Shown piece by piece: positions 5,481 to 11,230 of a stretch of DNA of 11,230 nt. The stretch's first letter is position 1, and the number at the start of each line of letters is the position of its first letter. The position numbers and the translations under genes are program-made. The notes beneath the pieces are model-generated. The model was not told the DNA's origin and did no database searches. It saw nothing but the letters and a program-made list of their open reading frames with translations. The stretch comes from JAYQPD01 sp046050105 (GTDB lineage Bacteria; Patescibacteriota; Minisyncoccia; Phycocordibacterales; UBA918), in NCBI GenBank assembly GCA_046050105.1, contig JBJOQE010000062.1, positions 1 through 11,230 on the forward strand. The letters run 5' to 3'.

Positions 5481-6788
5481 CTAGTACGCCGGAAGGTACG
5501 TCATCGGGTCGATGTAGGCGTCTGCTGCGGCAACGGGGGTAGTGGCAGCGCCACAGTTGGTGGCGGTTTTGATTTCACTGAACTTACGTACTGAAACACC
5601 AGCCTTTGCATACACCGTGAAGTGGAGGTGGGGGCCGGTAGAGTAGCCAGTGTTGCCCGAGTAGCCGATGATTTCACCTGTGGCGACCGACTGCCCTGGT
5701 ACAACGCTTATTGTGTCTTGGTGGGCATAGAGTGTCGAGAGGCCATTTGGGTGGTCGATGAGCGTCCACTTACCCCATGAGTAGCATCCAGAAAATGCAT
5801 CGGTGTTGCCGGTTGCGCGCACAATGCCACTAAGCGGGGCGTAGATCTTTGAGCCACGCGGTGTACCGAAGTCGACTCCAGGATGGTAGGCGCGACCGGC
5901 GTACACACTTGCATTCCGTTTTGCAAACTCCGTACCGCCGAAGTATTGCGTAATCACCACATTTGCAAGCGGCCAGGAGAACACCTTGGTGCCGGGTGGT
6001 GGGATGGTGTTGGGGTCCAGAATAAATTGAAGTTGCGACTCGAATGAACGAAGCTCCTTTACGATAGTCTCACGAGCCTTGCGCTTATCTGCCAAAATGG
6101 CTTGGTAGTTGGCCTCTTTATTCTTAGTAGCTTTGAGCAAGCGATCTTTCTCAGATTTGTTATTTTCGAGCACTTCTTTTTGGTCAGAAAATTCATCCTT
6201 AAGGGCGAGCAGCTTGCTCCGTTTCCCTTGCTGTTCGCCACGCTTTCCTTCGAGCGAGAGTTTAAGCTCTGCAAGCTCGGCAATTTCTTCGCGCATGACA
6301 CCGCGCACCTCTTCAAGAGTACTAATTTCACCCCAGAACTCAGAAAGGTTTCGATGACGAAGCATCACTTCAAGAAGCGTCTCGCGGTCGCTTGCGGCCA
6401 ACCGGTCGATGACTTCACCGATGGCATTTCGATTACGCTCGATGTCCTGTTCGGTGGCCCCCACTTCAAAGTTCAGTTTTGCAATCTCGAGGTCGGTAAA
6501 GCCGATTTTGTTTTCAGTGTATGAAAGGTCGGCGCTAATCTTCTTTCGTTCAAGCTCAAGCTGCCCTATGGCGCTCTGAAGCGTTTTCTTCTGTGAGCCC
6601 ACCTTACCAAGCTCTGCTTGGTAAGAGGCGATTTCCTTTTCGATTTCAGCAAGTCGGTTCGTGCGGTCGCCAATTTGTGTTTTGAGTTGGTCCACCGTCG
6701 CTGACTGTGCGTACAGAGGAAAAGTAGACGGCACAGACGTCGTGGTTATCAATATAAAGATGGATACTAGGACAAGAATTGACCTCAT
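5481..6788 (-). CDS. Secreted coiled-coil M23 (LytM) peptidoglycan peptidase, EnvC-like architecture
   Basis: The 435-residue protein has an N-terminal signal peptide (hydrophobic residues 3-19, possible cleavage near LYAQS at 25-29). A long charged coiled coil follows (about 31-255), then a proline-rich linker (261-266) and a C-terminal M23 domain (about 268-400). Zn ligands are intact: His302 and Asp306 in HPGVDFG, and His387/His389 in GPHLHF, plus His356 in LYAH. E. coli EnvC has the same layout but a degenerate LytM site and only activates amidases; here active endopeptidase function in the envelope is more likely. Cys335 and Cys412, the only cysteines in the secreted part, could form a disulfide. 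ATG 6788-6786 overlaps the gltX stop (ATGA), so translation is coupled. Neighbouring cell-wall genes fit a role in septal wall remodelling. Confidence 0.9.
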   Translation of the reverse strand: MRSILVLVSIFILITTTSVPSTFPLYAQSATVDQLKTQIGDRTNRLAEIEKEIASYQAELGKVGSQKKTLQSAIGQLELERKKISADLSYTENKIGFTDLEIAKLNFEVGATEQDIERNRNAIGEVIDRLAASDRETLLEVMLRHRNLSEFWGEISTLEEVRGVMREEIAELAELKLSLEGKRGEQQGKRSKLLALKDEFSDQKEVLENNKSEKDRLLKATKNKEANYQAILADKRKARETIVKELRSFESQLQFILDPNTIPPPGTKVFSWPLANVVITQYFGGTEFAKRNASVYAGRAYHPGVDFGTPRGSKIYAPLSGIVRATGNTDAFSGCYSWGKWTLIDHPNGLSTLYAHQDTISVVPGQSVATGEIIGYSGNTGYSTGPHLHFTVYAKAGVSVRKFSEIKTATNCGAATTPVAAADAYIDPMTYLPAY

Positions 6789-8131
6789 GCACCCTCTATT
6801 CTATCACACGCAATTTCTATACGTTTTAATGTTTCCTCACGGCCGATGATGGTAATGATGGTGAACGGGTCGGGTGAGCGTTCCTTTCCTGAGAGAGCGA
6901 CACGGAGTGGCCACAAGAGCTCACCACGGCCCACTTCCTCTGCGTAGTCCCAGAGTGCTGCTTTGACCTCGTCGTAGGTTGGATTCTCCGTGATATTTTG
7001 TGCCAGGAGTTCACGGACACGCACCAGGCGCGGGAGTGCGTCGCGCACAGCGGTGTCTTTTTTCCATTTGAGTAGCGATGTCTCAAATGCCGGTGTGTGG
7101 AACACGAACGTAAACTCACCGTCAACCAAGCAGGATTCAATCTCTTTGAGTGTTTGTACGCGCTCTCGTATGAGCGGCAAGAGCGGCGACAGTGTATCTT
7201 TTGTTGCTACACCCCGCAACGCTTCTGGTATGACGTCGATGCAGGCATCGAGGAGCTCGGGGTCGGTCATGAGCCGTATGTGCTCGCGGTTAAACCAGAG
7301 AAACTTCTCGCGGTCGAACACGGCACCACCTTTTTGGATTTTTGACAGATCAAACGCTTCTATCAGTTCGTTGAGGGTGAAAATCTCCTGCTCTGTACCC
7401 GGGTTCCAGCCAAGGAGTGCAAGATAGTTAACCACTGCAGGTGCGATGAAACCTTCCTCTTTGTATGCTGCCATTGAGGTTGCACCATGACGCTTCGACA
7501 TCTTTGAACGATCTGAGGCAAGAATCAGTGGGAGATGTGCATACTGAGGTCGTGATGCACCAATGGCCTCTTGGATAAGAATTTGTCGTGGCGTATTTGA
7601 GATATGATCTTCTCCGCGAATGACATGGGTCACACCAGAAAGAAAGTCGTCAACCACGACCGTGAAGTGATACAGCGCATCATCAAGTGAGCGTGCAATA
7701 ACAAAGTCACCAAGCTCGGTAGTGTCGAAAGAGATATCACCGCGCACTTCATCGTGGAAGGTAATAGTGCGGCCAGGGTTTTTAAGACGGACCACTTCCA
7801 CCATCGTGCCAGGGTTCGCTTTTGACTCCTCTTTTGAGAGGTATGCTTTTCCAGTCTCTATGAGTGTCTCAAGGTGGTTACGGTAAATGTCACTTCGCTC
7901 TGATTGGCGATAGAACTCATCGTGCTCAAAGCCCAGCCATGCAAGGCCTTCGAGAATCTCTGCTTCAAACTCAGGCTTGCTGCGTGCTCTGTCGGTATCT
8001 TCACTGCGCACAATGAATGTGCCGCCATGTTTTCGCGCAAAGAGATAGTTGAAGAGCGCTGTGCGCGCAGTGCCGATATGCAAATAGCCTGTGGGTGATG
8101 GAGCAATGCGGGTGACAATGGGAGTTTTCAT
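6785..8131 (-). CDS. gltX: Glutamyl-tRNA synthetase (compact)
   Basis: GluRS charges tRNA with glutamate using ATP; in organisms lacking GlnRS it also charges tRNA-Gln for later amidation. Class I signatures are clear: RIAPSPTGYLHIGTART (8-24, HIGH motif), RSEDTDR (42-48), VIRGEDHISNTPRQ (170-183) and KMSKRHGA (210-217, KMSKS motif), followed by LLGWNPGTEQEIFT (239-252) and a helical anticodon-binding domain. At 448 residues it is slightly short: the acceptor-binding insertion between GKAYLSKEE (94-102) and VVRLKNPG (113-120) lacks the roughly 25 residues holding the Cys-rich zinc site of the E. coli enzyme. The usual RxDGxPxY is RSLDDALY (147-154). ATG 8131 has no SD; a TGC TAATCT box lies six bases upstream. 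The downstream M23 gene overlaps by four bases. Confidence 0.96.
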   Translation of the reverse strand: MKTPIVTRIAPSPTGYLHIGTARTALFNYLFARKHGGTFIVRSEDTDRARSKPEFEAEILEGLAWLGFEHDEFYRQSERSDIYRNHLETLIETGKAYLSKEESKANPGTMVEVVRLKNPGRTITFHDEVRGDISFDTTELGDFVIARSLDDALYHFTVVVDDFLSGVTHVIRGEDHISNTPRQILIQEAIGASRPQYAHLPLILASDRSKMSKRHGATSMAAYKEEGFIAPAVVNYLALLGWNPGTEQEIFTLNELIEAFDLSKIQKGGAVFDREKFLWFNREHIRLMTDPELLDACIDVIPEALRGVATKDTLSPLLPLIRERVQTLKEIESCLVDGEFTFVFHTPAFETSLLKWKKDTAVRDALPRLVRVRELLAQNITENPTYDEVKAALWDYAEEVGRGELLWPLRVALSGKERSPDPFTIITIIGREETLKRIEIACDRIEGA

Positions 8132-8137
8132 GATGTG

Positions 8138-8146
8138 AGATTAGCA
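8138..8146 (-). promoter_or_regulatory. Candidate extended -10 of gltX, leaderless geometry
   Basis: The minus strand shows TGC TAATCT, six bases, ATG. The hexamer is weak (T, A and final T match), but the TGN extension and the six-base distance repeat the pattern seen at 1368-1390. No SD or -35 is visible. Confidence 0.4.
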
Positions 8147-8204
8147 TTACTCTTGTCCTTACGTGGTATTAGATACGCGACGACGAGTTGGATGCGGTGC
8201 TAAA

Positions 8205-8292
8205 TATTCGTGACTGATGATGTGGTACCAGAGACGAGGAGACGAATACTGTAGACGTAAGCTGTAGTGTGACCTACTGCGCACGTTTACAG
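8205..8292 (+). other. Structured non-coding stretch between murG and gltX
   Basis: The 198-base gap 8132-8329 has no credible gene. On the plus strand two inverted repeats lie directly next to each other: tattcgt (8205-8211) with acgaata (8242-8248), and ctgtagacgt (8249-8258) with acgtttacag (8283-8292). The second encloses a further arm, gtag/ctac (8264-8267 with 8274-8277) with an adjoining gc/gc pair. One outer pair is G-U on the plus strand but C-A on the minus strand, so folding favours a plus-strand RNA, which is antisense to the flanking genes. It could be a small RNA, a leader element for gltX, or chance. I recognise no RNA family. Confidence 0.35.
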
Positions 8293-8320
8293 GATGAAGT
8301 CGACAAAGTATATGGTACCA
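8223..8320. repeat. Two copies of the palindrome TGGTACCA
   Basis: TGGTACCA occurs at 8223-8230 and again at 8313-8320, flanking the long hairpin in the same gap. Being self-complementary, the copies could pair with each other in RNA or act as paired protein sites. They may be coincidence at eight bases. Confidence 0.3.
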
Positions 8321-8322
8321 AA

Positions 8323-8349
8323 GCATCGCTCACGAACCGTGCTCGATGC
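8323..8349 (-). terminator. Hairpin over the murG stop, weak terminator candidate
   Basis: gcatcg (8323-8328) pairs with cgatgc (8344-8349), and cacg (8331-8334) with cgtg (8338-8341), around a 3-base loop and a symmetrical two-base mismatch. Read on the minus strand the hairpin contains the murG TGA and is followed only by CTTTGG. The short T-run makes strong termination doubtful. Confidence 0.4.
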
Positions 8350-9445
8350 CAATCGTGAGAAGTGCTCGCGCAATAGTATCAGAAGCATCAGGGAAAATAA
8401 AATGCGCCGCACCATCCTTCATATGGTTTTGTATAGACGGGTCGGTGAGCACACGATCAATCTCTGCGATGAGGAGGTGGGGTGCCAAGTTCCCTTCCTC
8501 CATCACCGTGGCTGCGCCAAACCGTGCATAAGAATAGGCATTACTTCGCTGGTCTTGGCTAATTTCTTCGGGAATAGGAATGAGAATGGCTGGCTTACTG
8601 AAGAGGGCGATATTGGCAATAGTGGTAGAGCCAGCGCGCGCAATGACGATAGAGGACTCCATAAGCACCGCTGCAAATTCTTCACTTTTGAGGAATGGCA
8701 CGACACGATAATGGCCGATGAGGTTTTTGTCAGTAATGAGAGCGTCTGAGGTTTGTTTCACTTCGTTAAAACCTGTCTCTCCTGTTTGGTGAATGACATC
8801 GTAGCGAGAAAGTAGTTCGGGAAGTGCCGAGAGGATAAAGTCGTTAATACGCTTGGCGCCCTGTGAGCCGCCGGTCACAAATACCAGTGGCCGTTCTCGA
8901 GAGATGGGTGGCATGGCGACCTTCTGTAGTGTTGCCGATGGGAGAGGAATACCGGTGAGCGCTATTTTTTCTTTCGGGAAATATTTGGCAGCGTCTTGGT
9001 ATGAAATGGCAATGTGGCGCGCAAAGCGCGCAGCAAGTAAGTTTGCGCGGCCTGGCTTTGCGTCTGACTCATGGATAACTGAGGGTATGCGTAGGAGAGC
9101 TGCGGCGATAATGACGGGTACGCTCGTGTAGCCACCTTTCGACATCACCACGTCTGGGTAAATGCGGAAGAGTTTCCAAATCGCCACAAAGGTGCCCCCC
9201 ACCATCTTGAAGAAGTCACCAATGTTTTGTGCTGAGCGGTAGCGGCGCAACTTTCCTGCGGGGCAATGCACGAATGTTATGCCATGTTCATCAAGCGCGC
9301 TCTGGTTGTAGGGCTCGGGACCCATATAGAAGAGTTCAGGTATCGGTAACCCCTCTTGCATAGAGCGAGTAGCCAACGCCTCTGCCACTGCCATCAGTGG
9401 ATAAAAGTGCCCTCCTGTTCCCCCGCCGACAAGTACAATTTTCAT
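8330..9445 (-). CDS. murG: UDP-GlcNAc:lipid I N-acetylglucosaminyltransferase MurG
   Basis: MurG adds GlcNAc to lipid I at the inner face of the membrane, forming lipid II. The 371 residues show the GT-B pattern: GGGTGGHFYP (7-16), SKGGYTSVP (102-110), HESDAKPGRAN (125-135), TGGSQGAKRIND (191-202), RAGSTTIANIA (270-280) and SQDQRSNA (296-303). His13, Tyr106, Glu126, Asn135, Ser194, Arg270, Gln299 and Asn302 sit at conserved places. Two positions normally invariant differ: HEQN is HESD (Asp128 for Asn), and the UDP-ribose-contacting Glu of xTVSEI is Asn278. Activity is likely but these changes deserve attention. It follows ftsW by 30 bases that include candidate -10 boxes, and ends in a hairpin. 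No SD precedes the ATG. Confidence 0.95.
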   Translation of the reverse strand: MKIVLVGGGTGGHFYPLMAVAEALATRSMQEGLPIPELFYMGPEPYNQSALDEHGITFVHCPAGKLRRYRSAQNIGDFFKMVGGTFVAIWKLFRIYPDVVMSKGGYTSVPVIIAAALLRIPSVIHESDAKPGRANLLAARFARHIAISYQDAAKYFPKEKIALTGIPLPSATLQKVAMPPISRERPLVFVTGGSQGAKRINDFILSALPELLSRYDVIHQTGETGFNEVKQTSDALITDKNLIGHYRVVPFLKSEEFAAVLMESSIVIARAGSTTIANIALFSKPAILIPIPEEISQDQRSNAYSYARFGAATVMEEGNLAPHLLIAEIDRVLTDPSIQNHMKDGAAHFIFPDASDTIARALLTIGIEHGS

Positions 9446-9450
9446 AGTAA

Positions 9451-9470
9451 GGTATAGTTTGAGTATATCA
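9451..9470 (-). promoter_or_regulatory. Candidate -10 elements for murG
   Basis: Between the ftsW stop and murG the minus strand has an extended -10, TGATATACT (9462-9470), and then TATACC (9451-9456) five bases before the ATG. The first would give a leader of about 10 bases without an SD; the second a leaderless transcript. Either suggests that murG can be transcribed apart from ftsW. Confidence 0.45.
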
Positions 9471-9475
9471 GACCA

Positions 9476-10585
9476 TTAGGTGAGTTTTGTCTGTTTCGGT
9501 TTGCGATAGCGTGAAATATTCAAAATAATACCCACACCCCCTAGTGTGGCCAAAAGTGCCGTTCCACCATGGCTCACGAAAGGCAGCGGAAGGCCGGAAA
9601 GTGGGGCAAGGGCGACCATGGCCGCAATATTGAGAAATGCCTGAAGCGTGATGACGGTGGTGATGCCCACCACGAGCAGCATGCCAAAAAGATCGGGCGC
9701 CATAGTTGCTATGCGGTAGCCTCGAAGAGCAAAAAGTGCGAAGAGTATCACCATAAGTGAGGTGCCTACTAAGCCAAATTCTTCACCCAAAACTGCAAAG
9801 ATTGAATCGTTTGTTGGTTCTGGTAAGTATTCAAATTTTTGAATACTTTGGCCAAAGCCACGCCCTGCAAACCCGCCTGAACCTAGCGCAATGAGCGACT
9901 GCTTTACCTGCCAACTCTTCCCTTGTGGGTCAGCACTGGGGTCGAAGAATGTGGTGATGCGATCCATGAGATAGGGGCGCATAAATACCAGTATGGCAAA
10001 GAGTACAAGACCCACCGCACCAGCGATGAAGACGTCGCGCCATTTTCCCCCTGCGGTCAGAAACATTGCCACTGCGGTCGCGGCCATGATGGCAAAGGTG
10101 TCCGTGTCAGGCTGGAGAAGCATAAGGCCACCAACAATGCCAATGATGCCAAAGAAAGGAAGCATCCCCTTAGTAAAGCTCTGCACATGCTTCTGCATAC
10201 CAGAAAGCCAGGTGCCAATGTAGATAATAAAGGCGTATTTGAGAAACTCTGCAGGTTGAAACGACACAAAACCTAGGTCAACCCACCGTCTTGCGCCGCC
10301 GTGCTCCATACCAAGTGGGGTAAACACTATCGCCGTGAGCGCAAGGCCTGCGAGCATAATATAAAACGCATATTTCCGCCACACACGGTAATGCACATTT
10401 GCAGTAATAGAAAGTGCAATGGTGCCACCAACGATACCAAAGAGTATTTGGCTCATAGCCACCGAAGAGAAGCGCGCCCCTTCTCGAGCGAGTAAGCCGA
10501 GTGAAGCAGAGGTAAAGATAAAAAACCCCACGAGCACTAACAATACAAGAATGAGGAGAAGTGTACGGTCGATGGTTTTGCGCAT
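9476..10585 (-). CDS. ftsW: SEDS peptidoglycan glycosyltransferase FtsW
   Basis: FtsW polymerises lipid II into glycan strands at the septum together with a class B PBP. The 369-residue protein is polytopic, with about ten hydrophobic segments (for example 7-29, 46-62, 72-90, 140-157, 184-202, 274-290, 299-320 and 336-356). SEDS landmarks are GGARRWVDLGFVSFQPAEF (96-114), LQPDTDT (157-163), GSGGFAGRGFGQSIQKFEYL (235-254), EPTNDSIFAVLGEEFG (256-271) and PLPFVSHGG (333-341). Asp260 corresponds to the Asp thought to be catalytic in RodA/FtsW. I choose FtsW over RodA because of the mraY-murG setting. ATG 10585-10583 is 15 bases after the mraY stop with no SD, so the genes are surely co-transcribed. 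The murD gene that often sits between mraY and ftsW is absent. Confidence 0.94.
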   Translation of the reverse strand: MRKTIDRTLLLILVLLVLVGFFIFTSASLGLLAREGARFSSVAMSQILFGIVGGTIALSITANVHYRVWRKYAFYIMLAGLALTAIVFTPLGMEHGGARRWVDLGFVSFQPAEFLKYAFIIYIGTWLSGMQKHVQSFTKGMLPFFGIIGIVGGLMLLQPDTDTFAIMAATAVAMFLTAGGKWRDVFIAGAVGLVLFAILVFMRPYLMDRITTFFDPSADPQGKSWQVKQSLIALGSGGFAGRGFGQSIQKFEYLPEPTNDSIFAVLGEEFGLVGTSLMVILFALFALRGYRIATMAPDLFGMLLVVGITTVITLQAFLNIAAMVALAPLSGLPLPFVSHGGTALLATLGGVGIILNISRYRKPKQTKLT

Positions 10586-10600
10586 ATCAATGACAGTGCG

Positions 10601-11230
10601 TTATCCGGTGACAGCCACAATAAGACCGATAATGGCTACGATAATGCCAATAACCCAGTAGCGCATAGTTACCTTATAACTTGGCCAGCCGATAGCTTCA
10701 AAGTGATGATGGAGTGGCGCTACACGCAATAGTTTCTTTCCTCGGAAGCGCTTAGATGCAATCTGAAGCACTGTCGAAAGCACCGTGACCAGAAGCAAAA
10801 AACCGATAATGGGAAGCACCGCAATACCATAGCCTCCTCCCAGTGTGTCGGTCATCATCGCGATGACGGCGAGCGTGAGGGTGAGTGGCATAGTGCCGGT
10901 TTCAGTCATCCAGAAGCGCGCGGGGGGGATGTTAAACCATAAAAAGGCTAAGGTAGCTCCTGAGATGGCGCCCGATAGCGCTGCAATGTCGAATTGTCCC
11001 TGATGGAACGCAAGCATGGCATACGCTGCGTAGATGATGCCGAATACGCCACCCGACAGCCCGTCGATACCATCGATGATACCGCTCGCATAAATGGCAA
11101 GTGATATGAAAATGAAAAACGGCACGATGAGCATCCCCACGACGAGCTCGCCGTAGTACGGTATGCCGATAGCATCAATGCCCAATTTGGCATAAAACCA
11201 CGAACCAATGCATGCAGCGAGTACCGTGAT
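10601..11230 (-). CDS. mraY: Phospho-MurNAc-pentapeptide transferase MraY, C-terminal part (window-truncated)
   Basis: MraY transfers phospho-MurNAc-pentapeptide from UDP to undecaprenyl phosphate, giving lipid I in the membrane. The frame stays open to the window edge, giving the last 209 residues; the TTG at 11185-11183 is internal and the true start is outside. Hydrophobic helices lie at about 30-48, 84-102, 134-155 and 191-208. Landmarks are GIIDGIDGLSGG (50-61), FLWFNIPPARFWMTETGT (96-113), the segment FLLLVTVLSTVLQIASKRFR (144-163), and APLHHHFEAIGW (171-182). Unusual points: the Mg-binding Asp of the common MGDxGS motif (Asp267 in E. coli) is Glu110 here, in MTETGT, and the NxxD of the usual NxTDGLDGL is GIID. 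The Asps of DGID are kept. The HHH motif makes MraY much likelier than WecA-type relatives. Confidence 0.93.
   Translation of the reverse strand: MTVLAACIGSWFYAKLGIDAIGIPYYGELVVGMLIVPFFIFISLAIYASGIIDGIDGLSGGVFGIIYAAYAMLAFHQGQFDIAALSGAISGATLAFLWFNIPPARFWMTETGTMPLTLTLAVIAMMTDTLGGGYGIAVLPIIGFLLLVTVLSTVLQIASKRFRGKKLLRVAPLHHHFEAIGWPSYKVTMRYWVIGIIVAIIGLIVAVTG

Noticed and set aside
6102..6524. Plus-strand open frame of 140 codons opposite the M23 coiled coil
   Set aside because: Highly biased Glu/Lys codons of the coiled coil create long antisense open frames (Phe/Ser/Leu-rich); the minus-strand protein is clearly real.
8205..8292. tRNA or other known RNA in the murG-gltX gap
   Set aside because: No T-arm (GTTCRA) sequence or cloverleaf spacing is visible, so only a generic structured element is reported.
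8294..8749. Plus-strand open frame of 151 codons opposite the murG 3' end
   Set aside because: It is antisense to a well-conserved enzyme, with no recognisable domain and no SD; treated as a shadow.
9923..10276. Plus-strand open frame of 117 codons opposite ftsW
   Set aside because: It is a Lys/His-rich shadow of hydrophobic membrane codons, with no family resemblance.
11183..11185. TTG as the start of mraY
   Set aside because: The frame continues open upstream to the window edge with MraY-like hydrophobic sequence, and the remaining protein would lack the N-terminal helices of the family.
1..11230. CRISPR array, insertion sequence, prophage or defence island
   Set aside because: No spaced direct repeats, transposase, integrase, terminal inverted repeats or defence-type domains are seen; nearly all the sequence is explained by housekeeping genes.

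Overview
This window looks like a piece of a small, densely packed bacterial genome of about 50% GC, most likely from the Candidate Phyla Radiation (Patescibacteria, Parcubacteria-like). I infer this from short intergenic gaps, overlapping genes, start codons without Shine-Dalgarno (SD) sequences, a shortened GluRS, and resemblance of several proteins (the FAD oxidase tail, the TrmB-type regulator, the coiled-coil M23 peptidase) to families I associate with that group. Stops are TAA, TAG and TGA, so UGA is not reassigned as in Gracilibacteria. I see no CRISPR array, tRNA, rRNA, insertion sequence, phage gene or recognisable defence system. No gap between genes exceeds 300 bases; the largest is about 198 bases (8132-8329).

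Layout. 1-426 (+) is the 3' end of an FAD-linked oxidase. 475-825 (-) is an unrecognised small protein flanked by two terminator hairpins. 882-1361 (-) is a VOC/glyoxalase-fold protein, divergent from 1397-2029 (+), a transglutaminase-like protein; the 35-base gap holds two face-to-face promoters. 2026-2754 (-) is a TrmB-type regulator whose start lies inside a 24-bp perfect palindrome. 2852-4816 (+) is a nucleotide operon, prs-apt-Nudix, closed by a strong terminator. 4856-5416 (-) is a stand-alone HD-domain, SpoT/MESH1-like alarmone hydrolase with its own promoter. 5481-8131 (-) is gltX followed by a secreted coiled-coil M23 peptidase, joined by an ATGA overlap. 8330-11230 (-) is a division/cell-wall block, mraY (cut by the window end), ftsW and murG.

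How the genes work together. MraY and MurG make the lipid-linked peptidoglycan precursor, FtsW polymerises it at the septum, and the M23 peptidase presumably trims it. Prs makes PRPP and Apt uses it to salvage adenine, which suits an organism that may lack de novo purine synthesis. The HD hydrolase could remove (p)ppGpp-type nucleotides.

The window is mostly housekeeping and I do not see a clear undescribed multi-gene system. The most noteworthy points are the repeated '-10 hexamer, 5-6 bases, start codon' geometry typical of leaderless mRNAs, the operator-like palindrome on the trmB start, a folded non-coding stretch between murG and gltX, and substitutions at normally invariant residues of MraY, MurG and the FAD oxidase.
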